The notes under the pieces were generated by a model. The model saw only the letters and a program-made list of their open reading frames with translations, did no database searches and was not told the origin of the DNA. Both the position numbers and the translations under genes were made by a program. From Clostridia bacterium (GTDB lineage: Bacteria > Bacillota > Clostridia > Oscillospirales > Acutalibacteraceae): a stretch of 64,000 nucleotides of DNA. This document shows positions 44,081 through 52,960 of this stretch, piece after piece. Position 1 is the first letter of the stretch, and the number at the start of each line of letters is the position of its first letter. The DNA lies in contig JAFQEL010000007.1 of assembly GCA_017399065.1 (NCBI GenBank), positions 1-64,000 of the forward strand, given 5' to 3'.

Positions 44081-46462
44081 ATGCTTGAAAAGAAGTATGA
44101 CTTCAGAACGGCTGAAAAAGCCATGCAGAAGCTCTGGGCAGATCAGGACGTTTACCGTTTTGACCCCGAGAGCCCCAACCAGATTTATTCAATCGATACT
44201 CCGCCCCCGACAGTAAGCGGCTCACTCCATATCGGCCACATTTTCTCCTACACACAGGCTGAAATGATTGCACGTTACCGCAAGTTTATGGGCTACAATG
44301 TTTTCTATCCCTTCGGTTTTGACGATAACGGTCTGCCGACCGAGCGCCTTGTTGAGAAGGAAGAGGGAATCAAGGCAAAGGACCTTTCCCGCGAAGAGCT
44401 TTACGAGAAGTGTATGAAGACTACCGCAAAGTATGTTGACGAGTTTACAAAGCTCTGGCAGTCACTCGGCTTCTCCGTTGACTGGAATCTCCGTTACGAG
44501 ACTATCAATGAGCGCAGCCGCCGTATTTCACAGAAGTCCTTTATCCGTCTTGCAAAAGAGGGTAAGGCATATGTCAAGGAGTCTCCCGTTCTCTGGTGTA
44601 CAGAGTGCCAGACTTCTATCGCTCAGGCTGAGCTTGACAGTGCAGACATCAAGTCTACATTCAACTATATCTACTTTATGGTTGACGGTGAGCCTCTCAC
44701 AGTTGCCACAACACGTCCCGAGCTTCTTTACGGCGTAGTCTGCCTCTTCGTCAATCCCGAGGATGAGCGCTACAAGAAGTATGTCGGCAAGAAGGCTGTT
44801 GTGCCGGTATTCGGTTACGAAGTTCCGATTCTTACAGATGAAATCGTCAGCCTTGAAAAGGGTACAGGCGTTGTTATGTGCGCTACCTACGGTGACCAGA
44901 CTGACGTTGATTGGTGCGAGAAGCACAACCTTCCCTACCGCAAGGTTATCACAACAGAGGGCCGTATGGATGAAAGCGTACCCTATGTTGCAGGTATGAG
45001 CGTTTACGGCGCACGTAAAGAGCTTGTTAAGATGATGGAGGAGCAGGGTCTTCTCGAAAAGGTAGAGGACATTGTTCACCCCGTTCAGACTCACGAGCGT
45101 TGCGGCAAACCGATTGAAATTCTTCCCTCACGTCAGTGGTACATCGATATCCTCACTCACAAGGATCTCTTTGTTGAGGCAGGTAAGAAGATCAACTGGT
45201 ATCCCACATTTATGAAGAGCCGTTACGACGTATGGGTTGAAAACCTCAAGTGGGACTGGTGTATTTCCCGTCAGCGTTACTTCGGCGTACCGTTCCCGGT
45301 ATGGTACTGTAAGAAGTGCGGCAAGCCGATGTTTGCAGACGAGAGCATTCTTCCCGTCAATCCCCTTGAGTTCACACCCGAAGCAACCTGCGAATGCGGC
45401 TGCAGCGAGTGGGTTCCCGAGTCATCAGTTCTCGATACATGGGCAACTTCTTCAATGACTCCGCAGATCAACGCACACTGGGAAGAGCCCGACGGCACAG
45501 ATATGTCCGACAAGCTTGCTCCCATGACAATGCGTACTCAGGCTCATGAAATTATCAGAACATGGGCTTTCTATACAATCGCAAAGAGTGTTTATCACAC
45601 AGGCAATATTCCGTGGAACGATATTATGGTCTGCGGCTTCGTTCTTGCAAAGAAGGGCGAAAAGATCAGTAAATCCAAGGGTAACGCTGTAAAGTCTCCC
45701 GCACAGCTTGTTGAAGAGTTTGGTGCAGACTGTATCCGTTACTGGGCTGCAAACACAAAGCTCGGCACAGATACTTACTTCTCCGATGATGAGCTCAAGA
45801 TTGCAAATCGCTTCCTTACAAAGCTCTGGAACGCTTCCAAGTTCACACTTACTCACCTTGAGGACTTCAATAAGGAGGATGCTCCTGCAGAGCTTCTGCC
45901 TGTTGATAAGTGGATTGTTGAGCGTTGTAAGCAGACAATGCGCCGCTGCATCAAGCTTCTTGACGAGTACGAAATCGGCTCTGCAAGACACGAGATTGAC
46001 GACTTCTTCTGGAAGGATTTCTGCGACTACTACGTAGAAATCAGTAAGGAAAGACTCTACCAGCCCGAGGTACACGGCTACGAGGCACGCAGAAGCGGTC
46101 AGGCAGCTATCTACTACTGCCTGCTCAACATCCTCAAGATGTACGGAATTTTCGTACCGCATATGACAGAGTTCATTTATCAGGATGCTTTCAAGGCTAA
46201 GGAAGGCATTGACTGCCTGCACATGAACTTCTGGAATGTTGACGGCGAGGACGATGCTGACAGCCTTGCATTCGGTGAGCTTGTAAAAGACTGCGTATCC
46301 GAAGTCAGAAAGTACAAGAGTGAAAACAACATTTCGATGAAAGCAGATATCGAGACAATGAAGATTGTCACACCCGAGAAGTACAAGGGTATGTTTGATG
46401 CAACAATGGGCGACCTTGTTGCCTGCTGCCACGCACAGAATGTTGAATTTGAAATTCAGTAA
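44081..46462 (+). CDS. valS: Valine-tRNA ligase, archaeal-like type
   Basis: A 793-residue class I synthetase. HIGH is LHIGH (49-53) and KMSKS appears as KISKSKGN (about 528). The motif FGFDDNGLPTERLVEKEEG replaces the usual bacterial GTDHAGIATQ, as in archaeal and some bacterial ValRS. The editing domain has VATTRPELLYG. The protein lacks the C-terminal coiled coil of the usual 880-residue bacterial enzyme, ending about 90 residues earlier. Together with ileS it forms a two-gene operon with a 6-nt gap, which is uncommon. If another valS exists elsewhere, this could be a second copy. Confidence 0.88.
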   Translation: MLEKKYDFRTAEKAMQKLWADQDVYRFDPESPNQIYSIDTPPPTVSGSLHIGHIFSYTQAEMIARYRKFMGYNVFYPFGFDDNGLPTERLVEKEEGIKAKDLSREELYEKCMKTTAKYVDEFTKLWQSLGFSVDWNLRYETINERSRRISQKSFIRLAKEGKAYVKESPVLWCTECQTSIAQAELDSADIKSTFNYIYFMVDGEPLTVATTRPELLYGVVCLFVNPEDERYKKYVGKKAVVPVFGYEVPILTDEIVSLEKGTGVVMCATYGDQTDVDWCEKHNLPYRKVITTEGRMDESVPYVAGMSVYGARKELVKMMEEQGLLEKVEDIVHPVQTHERCGKPIEILPSRQWYIDILTHKDLFVEAGKKINWYPTFMKSRYDVWVENLKWDWCISRQRYFGVPFPVWYCKKCGKPMFADESILPVNPLEFTPEATCECGCSEWVPESSVLDTWATSSMTPQINAHWEEPDGTDMSDKLAPMTMRTQAHEIIRTWAFYTIAKSVYHTGNIPWNDIMVCGFVLAKKGEKISKSKGNAVKSPAQLVEEFGADCIRYWAANTKLGTDTYFSDDELKIANRFLTKLWNASKFTLTHLEDFNKEDAPAELLPVDKWIVERCKQTMRRCIKLLDEYEIGSARHEIDDFFWKDFCDYYVEISKERLYQPEVHGYEARRSGQAAIYYCLLNILKMYGIFVPHMTEFIYQDAFKAKEGIDCLHMNFWNVDGEDDADSLAFGELVKDCVSEVRKYKSENNISMKADIETMKIVTPEKYKGMFDATMGDLVACCHAQNVEFEIQ

Positions 46463-46475
46463 ATATTATAAAACG

Positions 46476-46515
46476 AGCTGTATCGTAACCGTTTGGTTGC
46501 GATGCAGCTTTTTTC
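46476..46515 (+). terminator. Terminator of ileS-valS
   Basis: A 15-bp imperfect stem (46476-46490 with 46495-46509) and loop GTTT, followed by TTTTTTC. Confidence 0.88.
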
Positions 46516-46726
46516 TTTGAAAATGTATATTGGTATTTGCATTTTTGTTGTAAAATCATACGTTTTTGTAATATTTATTTTGTTTTGTATATACAATAAA
46601 AAGAATTTGTATTTATGAAAAACAGAGAAATATTGAAAATTTTAAAAATTTTTGTTACTTTTTGCCATTTTTGTCATTTATATAAATAGAATTTTATTTT
46701 TCTATTATTGGAGACGAAGGTATTTT

Positions 46727-47230
46727 ATGGCAATCGAGGAAAATGATTTTGCAAAAAATGAAGCGAATAAGAAAAAGCTCATTGAATTTATGAAACAAAA
46801 CAATATTGCATACAGTGAGATTGAGTGTTGTGTATGTGACAGATTTTGCATTAACTTCGGAGATGAAGAAAATGCTTGCCGAAAGTGTTGCTGTAACTCC
46901 GGAATTGTTGTACAAAAAAGCGATAAAGATATTTGCAGAATTTATCCTAATGATATTCTTTACATAACAATTGAGGACAGAAAGTCTGTACTGTATCTGA
47001 CTGACGGAAAAATCGAAACCAACTATCGCCTTGATTTCTGGAAAGATGTTCTCGGCCTTGAAGCTTTTGCACAACCGCATCACAGCTTTATAGTTAATCT
47101 GAATTATGTTGACGAGGTTACAAAGGAGTGGGTTAGGGTAAGATACGGCGATCAAGAGTACAGGGTTTATACCTCTATGCGAAAAATCGCTTCATTTAAA
47201 AAGGCGTTGCTGGCATTTAATAAAAAATAG
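46727..47230 (+). CDS. LytTR-domain regulator with cysteine cluster
   Basis: A 167-residue protein. ATG 46727 is taken from an AAGG site 6-7 nt upstream. Residues 34-56 hold eight Cys (34, 35, 37, 41, 51, 54, 55, 56) in 23 residues, a density that implies metal, iron-sulfur or disulfide sensing. Residues 60-160 are a LytTR DNA-binding domain: KDICRIYPNDILYITIEDRKSVLYL..., FAQPHHSFIVNLNYVDEVTKEWVRV. LytTR is usually fused to a receiver domain; here the partner is the Cys-rich head. It is convergent to a large sigma-factor gene. I know of no described member with this head. Confidence 0.8.
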   Translation: MAIEENDFAKNEANKKKLIEFMKQNNIAYSEIECCVCDRFCINFGDEENACRKCCCNSGIVVQKSDKDICRIYPNDILYITIEDRKSVLYLTDGKIETNYRLDFWKDVLGLEAFAQPHHSFIVNLNYVDEVTKEWVRVRYGDQEYRVYTSMRKIASFKKALLAFNKK

Positions 47231-47231
47231 T

Positions 47232-47269
47232 AAACCGTACTGCTTTCATTTGAGGGAGCAGTACGGTTT
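47232..47269. terminator. Bidirectional terminator
   Basis: A perfect 13-bp stem AAACCGTACTGCT/AGCAGTACGGTTT with a 12-nt loop, between convergent LytTR and sigma-factor genes. Confidence 0.88.
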
Positions 47270-47272
47270 TTG

Positions 47273-48796
47273 TTATTTAATTATTATGTATGTTGTAGGT
47301 AAAAAACCGTTGCTGTTATACGGAAACAAAATTTTGTTTTCTACAAGGCTGCCTACTGGAAAGGAAACAGCATCTTCAAAAATTCTGAAGTATGCCATAT
47401 GACAAGCTTGGGCTTTGAGATGTACAGGTATATAATTCTTAATTATTTTTGCTGCATTGTACATTATTTTTTCGGCGTTTTTTTTGATGAGTTCAACGGT
47501 ACTGTTAAACTGATTTATAAACTTATCAAAATTTTCTTCAGTGAATACCGGAACATTGACCTTGAGCTTACCATTATCATACAGCACATAGCCTTTCTTT
47601 AGGAGTTCGGCAACGACAACGTTTTCAAGCTCATTATCAAATTTGACTTTTCCTTTTGCAATGCTGATAAAAATATCTGTCATACTTTTACAGGAATAGA
47701 AGCTGTGATGTATCATCGCTCCGTTAACGGTAAAGTCAAAAAATTGTATTTTGTCACCGCTTTTGTTTTCGGAGCTGGATACGCCAAATTCAAACCCTTT
47801 GTTTCTCATTGAATTTACTGATTTTTCAACTGCCCAGACGATGCAGTTTTCACCGAATTTGTTTTTTGGAAGCTCCATATCAACTTCAGACTGCAATTTC
47901 TCAAAAATTGCTTTGTAAAGGATGCAGCAAACCGTTAACCAAGCTTCGGAATTTGAAAGCTCTTTACTTGATATGATTTCGGAAAGTGCATTTGTAATAT
48001 TATCTCTTGCTTTTTGTGTTTTGCTTGCAATTTCCACGGAACAGTCTTCGGTGAAAATTACAATGTTGGTGGAGTATTTTCTGCCGTTAAGTTTGAGTAC
48101 ATCACATTCAACCAACTGCTTGAGAATGTCTTCAATATACGGCATAGCAATGCCTAATTCAAGGCTTATTTCTTCCGCTGTAAGCTTATCGTTATAACAA
48201 GCAAAAAGAATGTTCTGACTGATTTTGGTTTCATAAACAGAATTATAAGTGTTCGTACCGTTGCCCCAATAAAGGATTGATAATTCTTTTGGGTTATAGC
48301 TCTGTTGACCGTAGTTTCGCTCCATATTTATACCTTCTTTCAAAATTTGTCTTGATTTGAATAGCAGGTATTTTACCATGCTTTCACTGATTGATAGGTG
48401 TTGGGATATTTGTGAGCATGACATATTTTCGATGTAATATAAAACAGCCGCTTTACGGTGTTTTTCAGAAAGCAATGCAAGCTCACGTCGCAACAGATAA
48501 ATTAAAGAATTATCGTCAGAAAAAACCGTATGATCGATAAGGTCATTTGTTAATTCACATTCTTTGCTATTTGATTTTTTTCTGCACCACTGTTTATATA
48601 TGTTGCCTGCTATTGCCCACATAAAACCGTAGAAGGCTTTTGTATCACGAAGGTCACCAACGGATTTATAAATTTCCAAAATTATATCTTGAGCCAAATC
48701 CTCGGCTTCAAATTGGTTTGAGGTTCTTGCGATGCAGTATGATAATATGGATTTGGCCATATCCGCTGCTTTTATATCAAGCTCTTTTCTGTCCAT
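47273..48796 (-). CDS. Sigma-70 family (ECF-like) factor with large C-terminal domain
   Basis: A 507-residue protein. Region 2 (about 15-85: FEAEDLAQDIILEIYKSVGDLRDTKAFYGFMWAIAGNIYKQWCR) and region 4 (about 100-155: LALLSEKHRKAAVLYYIENMSCSQISQHLSISESMVKYLLFKSRQIL) are typical of ECF sigma factors, usually about 180 residues. The remaining 340 residues, from about 165, begin with a region that looks like a second winged helix (DKLTAEEISLELGIAMPYIEDILKQLVECDVL) and end without membrane segments. No anti-sigma gene is adjacent, so the extension may itself sense a signal. Targets unknown. Confidence 0.85.
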   Translation of the reverse strand: MDRKELDIKAADMAKSILSYCIARTSNQFEAEDLAQDIILEIYKSVGDLRDTKAFYGFMWAIAGNIYKQWCRKKSNSKECELTNDLIDHTVFSDDNSLIYLLRRELALLSEKHRKAAVLYYIENMSCSQISQHLSISESMVKYLLFKSRQILKEGINMERNYGQQSYNPKELSILYWGNGTNTYNSVYETKISQNILFACYNDKLTAEEISLELGIAMPYIEDILKQLVECDVLKLNGRKYSTNIVIFTEDCSVEIASKTQKARDNITNALSEIISSKELSNSEAWLTVCCILYKAIFEKLQSEVDMELPKNKFGENCIVWAVEKSVNSMRNKGFEFGVSSSENKSGDKIQFFDFTVNGAMIHHSFYSCKSMTDIFISIAKGKVKFDNELENVVVAELLKKGYVLYDNGKLKVNVPVFTEENFDKFINQFNSTVELIKKNAEKIMYNAAKIIKNYIPVHLKAQACHMAYFRIFEDAVSFPVGSLVENKILFPYNSNGFLPTTYIIIK

Positions 48797-48888
48797 TTAA
48801 ACACCTCCTTTTTTGAGTTCACCGGCGATTTCATTAATATAGTGGAACGAAATTGTATTTGGTTAAGATTTTGTGTGATTTTTTAATA

Positions 48889-48922
48889 AAAACGGCGGAA
48901 AGTTTTCGCTCTCCGCCGTTTT
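48889..48922 (-). terminator. Rho-independent hairpin upstream of the sigma gene
   Basis: An 11-bp stem AAAACGGCGGA/TCCGCCGTTTT with a 12-nt loop, with a T-run on the minus strand. It ends the galM-nth transcript that arrives from higher coordinates. Confidence 0.85.
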
Positions 48923-48931
48923 TACTGCTTT

Positions 48932-49561
48932 TTACCCATTTGCATATTTACATACTCTTTTCAGGTTGCAGATTTCGCATTTTGGTTTGCGGGCATCACA
49001 TACTGCTCTGCCGTGGAGTACACATCGGTGGCAGAAATCGTTACTCTCATCGGGAGGTAAAAGCTTTTTTAACTCCATTTCAACCTTATACGGGTCTTTG
49101 GTATTTACAAGACCGAGACGGTTTGAAATGCGTATCAGGTGTGTATCCGCAACAACCGCAGGCTTGCCGTAAACGTCGCCTACGATAAGATTGGCTGTTT
49201 TTCTGCCGACACCGGGCAGCTTAACAAGCTCGTCGATAGTGTCAGGTACGGTGCTGTTATAAACATCCCGTATCATCTGCGCCATACCGATTATGTCGCG
49301 TGCCTTCATATGGTAAAATCCGCAAGGGCGCACGATTGCCTCAACATCTTCAATTTTTGCCGAAGCGTAGTCATCAATTGTCGGATATTTTGCAAAAAGC
49401 TCGGGAGTTACAAGGTTGACTCGTGCATCGGTACACTGTGCCGAAAGCCTTGTTGCGATTATAAGCTGTAAGGGGTCGGCAGCATCGAGAGAGCATATAG
49501 CTTCGGGATAGTCAGCTTTCAGCTGATCAACTGCAAACTCTGCGATTTCTTTTTTTCTCAA
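48932..49561 (-). CDS. nth: Endonuclease III
   Basis: A 209-residue DNA glycosylase/AP lyase that removes oxidised pyrimidines. The helix-hairpin-helix is LPGVGRKTANLIVG with catalytic Lys121, and Asp139 lies in VVADTHLIRISNRLG. The iron-sulfur cluster Cys are 188, 195, 198 and 204 (C-x6-C-x2-C-x5-C). The start is a TTG at 49561, 11 nt after AAAGGA; the open frame continues upstream into galM but without homology. It follows galM closely and is probably co-transcribed. Confidence 0.93.
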   Translation of the reverse strand: MRKKEIAEFAVDQLKADYPEAICSLDAADPLQLIIATRLSAQCTDARVNLVTPELFAKYPTIDDYASAKIEDVEAIVRPCGFYHMKARDIIGMAQMIRDVYNSTVPDTIDELVKLPGVGRKTANLIVGDVYGKPAVVADTHLIRISNRLGLVNTKDPYKVEMELKKLLPPDESNDFCHRCVLHGRAVCDARKPKCEICNLKRVCKYANG

Positions 49562-49568
49562 TTCAACA

Positions 49569-50612
49569 TCATTCCTTTGTGCCGAATTTGTAAACTGTCT
49601 TTGCCTTGTATTCCTGACCTGCCTGATAGGTGCACTGTGGGAAATTGTCGTGGTTGGGTGCATCGGGATATACCTGAGTCTCAAGGCAGAAGCCTGCGTG
49701 CTGAATCATCGGACAGCCGCCTTTGCCTGCTCTTGTACCGTCGAGGAAGTTACCTGTATAAAGCTGTACACCGGGCTGGTCTGTCCATACGGACATTGTT
49801 CTGCCGCTTGTCGGCTCGTATACTGTTATTTTATCATGGTCACCTGCGTTAAGGCAGAAGTTGTGGTCATAGCCTCTTGCGGCTGTGAGCTGGTCATAAT
49901 CAGCCTTTATATCCTTACCTATAGCCTTTGCTTTGCGGAAATCGTAAGGTGTGTCCTCGACCGGTCGGATCTCGCCTGTAGGAATGCTGTCGGGAGTTGT
50001 AGGTGTGAATGCATCAGCATCAATCCGAAGAATATGGCTGAGTACGTCTCCGCTGTTGCAGCCTGCAAGGTTGAAATATGCGTGGTTTGTGAAGTTGATT
50101 ATTGTAGCCTTGTCGGATACTGCGCTGTATTCTATAACAACCTGATTGTCGTCGGTGAGAGTATAGCGGCACTTTGCTGTAAGTGTACCGGGGAAGCCGA
50201 ATGTGCCGTCGGGTGAAACAAAGGAGAACTCAACAGCATTGTCTCCTATTTCCTCTGCCGACCAGTTTGCATGTGCGAATTCACCGCTTGAGTGAAGGCT
50301 CTTTACGCCGTCCTCGTTGCAGTCAACCTGATACTCGGTGCCATTTACTGTGAATTTTCCGCCTGCGATACGGTTTGCGTATCTGCCGACACACTGACCC
50401 TGATAGTCTGAGCGGTTGATGTGACCGTCCATATCGTCAAAACCGAGTAATACATCCTGCAGAATATCGTCCTTGTCGTACATAAAAGCACTAAGCCAGG
50501 TTGCGCCGTAGGTTATAAACTCTGCAAAGCAGCCTTCCGCATTTTTTATTTTGAATTTAAGCACCTCACTGCCATCAGGCATTGTGCCGAATACGCTTTT
50601 TGTAATACTCAT
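49569..50612 (-). CDS. galM: Aldose 1-epimerase (mutarotase)
   Basis: A 347-residue enzyme that interconverts the anomers of glucose and galactose. The active-site parts are visible: YANRIAGGKFTVNG, LHSSGEF, INFTNHAYFNLAG (catalytic His), GYDHNFCL, and the catalytic Glu in GFCLETQVYPDAPN. ATG 50612 follows AAGGAGA; the open frame extends 28 codons further. It fits galactose use; an alpha-galactosidase gene is at the right edge of the window, not adjacent. Confidence 0.95.
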   Translation of the reverse strand: MSITKSVFGTMPDGSEVLKFKIKNAEGCFAEFITYGATWLSAFMYDKDDILQDVLLGFDDMDGHINRSDYQGQCVGRYANRIAGGKFTVNGTEYQVDCNEDGVKSLHSSGEFAHANWSAEEIGDNAVEFSFVSPDGTFGFPGTLTAKCRYTLTDDNQVVIEYSAVSDKATIINFTNHAYFNLAGCNSGDVLSHILRIDADAFTPTTPDSIPTGEIRPVEDTPYDFRKAKAIGKDIKADYDQLTAARGYDHNFCLNAGDHDKITVYEPTSGRTMSVWTDQPGVQLYTGNFLDGTRAGKGGCPMIQHAGFCLETQVYPDAPNHDNFPQCTYQAGQEYKAKTVYKFGTKE

Positions 50613-50710
50613 ATTATATCTCCTTAATAGATTTTTAGCTTTTTTGTTTGATTTTTGTATTATATTCAGTATAAATTCAAGTTGTAAAAAAGTCAATGGG
50701 AATCGTCGCT

Positions 50711-50729
50711 ATTGACACTTTGTGTCAAT
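50711..50729. promoter_or_regulatory. Inverted repeat overlapping the -35 of the FHA operon
   Basis: A perfect 8-bp dyad ATTGACAC-TTT-GTGTCAAT overlapping the -35 box, between divergent galM and the FHA gene. It has the form of an operator for a small repressor dimer, but half of it is simply the -35 sequence. Confidence 0.45.
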
Positions 50730-50740
50730 AATATTAAAAT
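50712..50740 (+). promoter_or_regulatory. Promoter of the cell-envelope operon
   Basis: TTGACA (50712-50717), 17 nt, TAAAAT (50735-50740), about 59 nt before the FHA start. Confidence 0.7.
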
Positions 50741-50798
50741 AGTATATAAATAGTATTAAAAACATTAGAGAGTTTGCTTTGAAAGGAGGGGCTGACAA

Positions 50799-51608
50799 AT
50801 GGAGCTTGACGCTATATATGATTTTGCCGTTGAGGCGAGTCGCTATCTGTTGGCGGGACTGGCATTGCTGATTATAGGCAGCTGTGTTTTTTCACTTGTG
50901 ACACGACGCTTCGGTACAAGGGTCGGCTCTTACCTTGTCGAAGCAAAGACGAAAAAACGCATCCCTCTGACCCGTTGGGAAAATTCGATAGGCCGCAGTA
51001 CGACGTGCGACGTGATACTTACAACCGCAACTGTTTCGAGATTTCACGCTGTTATTTCAAAAAGGCGTACGGGTTGGGTGGTTGCCGATACGAATTCACG
51101 TACAGGTGTTTTTGTCAATGGTGAGCAGATAGATAAGCCTGTACAGCTCAGCCACGGTGATAAAGTCAGCTTCGGTACGGCTATGTATGAGTTTTTTGAC
51201 GTTGACGTTGATGACCTTGAGCGTGAGAAGGAAAAGGAACGCAGAAAGCAGGCTCGTGTTGCTGCGCGTGTTCCCGTACGTACAGGCAACGAAGGTGTGG
51301 AATTTATGCCTGCGCTTATTGATGAGGCTGCAGAGAAGGCTTACGTAATAGGGTGCGAAAACTGTGTGGTCGGTCGTTCTCCGGATTGTGATATCAGACT
51401 TAAATATCAGACGGTGTCGTCTGAACACGCAAAGGTATTTAAGCTCGGAAGCGGCTGGTTTGTAGAAGACCTTGGATCTGCGAACGGAACAAAGGTTAAT
51501 GCTCGTTTTGTTACAACGGGCAGACGCAGACTCAGAGACGGGGATATACTGAGCTTTGGCGGTGCAATATTTGTGTTTAACGAGCACTATAAGGTGCGTA
51601 AAAAATAA
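50799..51608 (+). CDS. Membrane protein with two FHA domains
   Basis: A 269-residue protein. GAAAGGAGG lies upstream of the ATG. One membrane segment (about 12-35) is followed by a first FHA domain (about 55-130: SIGRSTTCDVILTTATVSRFHAVI...DTNSRTGVFVNG) and, after a highly charged linker, a second (about 180-260: VVGRSPDCDIRLKYQTVSSEHAKV...DLGSANGTKVN). FHA domains bind phosphothreonine, so it probably links a Ser/Thr kinase (PknB type, not seen in this window) to the wall-synthesis proteins encoded next. It is the first gene of the run FHA-RodA-PBP-amidase. Confidence 0.92.
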   Translation: MELDAIYDFAVEASRYLLAGLALLIIGSCVFSLVTRRFGTRVGSYLVEAKTKKRIPLTRWENSIGRSTTCDVILTTATVSRFHAVISKRRTGWVVADTNSRTGVFVNGEQIDKPVQLSHGDKVSFGTAMYEFFDVDVDDLEREKEKERRKQARVAARVPVRTGNEGVEFMPALIDEAAEKAYVIGCENCVVGRSPDCDIRLKYQTVSSEHAKVFKLGSGWFVEDLGSANGTKVNARFVTTGRRRLRDGDILSFGGAIFVFNEHYKVRKK

Positions 51609-51642
51609 GTAATCTGAATTACGACTGCGGGAGGTGAGACGC

Positions 51643-52923
51643 TTGGCAGAAAAAAACGAAAAAAAGCAAAAGCCCAAAAAGCCCAAAAAGCCCAAACATC
51701 CGTTCAACTGGCTTTCGATGCTTCTTTTTGCAACAATGTTTCAGCTTATTTCGATGATGCCGGTTATATTCTTATCCGAAGAAATCAATATTGAGGTCGT
51801 TGGTGTTTTCGGCGGATTCATCCTCACGGAGTGGCTGTATTTTGTATGTGCCCGGTGGTTTGCTAAACAGCGGGCCACAGAGCTTGAGATAATAGCTTTT
51901 ACTCTTTCGGGTATAGGTCTTGTGACTGTGGCAAGCGTTTATCCCAATTACGCTCTTAAGCAGTTTATTGCAATTCTTATAGGTCTTGCGGCTTTTATTG
52001 TGCTGCTTGCGATAATGCGTAACGTAGAGGTAATATCGGCACTGCGTATACCTGTTGCCGTTGCTGCAGTAGGATTGCTTTGTGTAAACCTTGTTATGGC
52101 TGAAACAATAAACGGTGCACTTAACTGGATAAGCCTCGGCTCGTTTTCTATTCAGCCGTCAGAGCTTGTAAAGGTTGCTTTTATTTTTGTCGGTGCGGCA
52201 ACGCTTGAAAAACTTCAGTCAACGCACAGCCTTACACGTTATCTCATTTTTTCGCTCGGCTGCGTAGGTGCGCTTTTCCTTATGAGAGATTTCGGTACGG
52301 CACTTATATTCTTTGCAACTTTCCTTGTAATTGCATTTATGCGTTCGGGCGATATCAAGACAATCGGTCTTATAAGTGTTGCGGCCGTGCTTGGTGCAGG
52401 TCTTATAATTTACTTTAAGCCCTACGTTGCTTCTCGTTTCGAAGCTTACAGACATGTATGGGAATACGCTAACGACGGCGGCTTCCAGCAGACGAGAGTA
52501 CTCAGCTATTCTGCAAGTGGCGGTTTCTTCGGACTCGGAATAGGTGAGGGAAGGCTGAGACATATATTTGCCTCTACAACAGACCTTATTTTCGGCGTAA
52601 TATGTGAAGAGTGGGGGCTTGTTGTCGGCTTCTGCGTGATTCTGTGTTTTGCTTTTGTTGCGGTATATGCGCTAAGGCTTGCACGACACGCACGATCAAC
52701 AGTCTATTCGATTGCGGCTGTAGCGTCTGCGGCACTTCTGCTTGTGCAGCTGAGTCTGAATGTTTTCGGCATTACGGATCTGCTTCCGCTTACCGGTGTT
52801 ACTTTACCGTTTATCAGCCGCGGCGGTACGAGTATGATTTGTTCGTGGGCACTGTTTGCCTTTATCAAGAGTGCGGATATAAAAACATATCCGATACTTG
52901 AAAAACAGATGGAAGATAAATAA
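51643..52923 (+). CDS. FtsW/RodA/SpoVE family glycosyltransferase
   Basis: A 426-residue SEDS polymerase that builds peptidoglycan strands from lipid II. TTG 51643 is 8 nt after GGAGG. After a Lys/Pro-rich cytoplasmic start (KNEKKQKPKKPKKPK) there are about twelve membrane segments. Family marks are GALNWISLGSFSIQPSELVKVAFI, RDFGTALIFFATFL (the catalytic Asp), GGFFGLGIGEG and PLTGVTLPFISRGGTSM near the end. It is paired with the class B PBP gene that starts 37 nt after it, the usual SEDS-PBP partnership; which division or elongation role it serves is not certain. Confidence 0.93.
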   Translation: MAEKNEKKQKPKKPKKPKHPFNWLSMLLFATMFQLISMMPVIFLSEEINIEVVGVFGGFILTEWLYFVCARWFAKQRATELEIIAFTLSGIGLVTVASVYPNYALKQFIAILIGLAAFIVLLAIMRNVEVISALRIPVAVAAVGLLCVNLVMAETINGALNWISLGSFSIQPSELVKVAFIFVGAATLEKLQSTHSLTRYLIFSLGCVGALFLMRDFGTALIFFATFLVIAFMRSGDIKTIGLISVAAVLGAGLIIYFKPYVASRFEAYRHVWEYANDGGFQQTRVLSYSASGGFFGLGIGEGRLRHIFASTTDLIFGVICEEWGLVVGFCVILCFAFVAVYALRLARHARSTVYSIAAVASAALLLVQLSLNVFGITDLLPLTGVTLPFISRGGTSMICSWALFAFIKSADIKTYPILEKQMEDK

Positions 52924-52960
52924 AAATAAAAACTTTACCTGAAAGGAAGGTGACTGAAAT

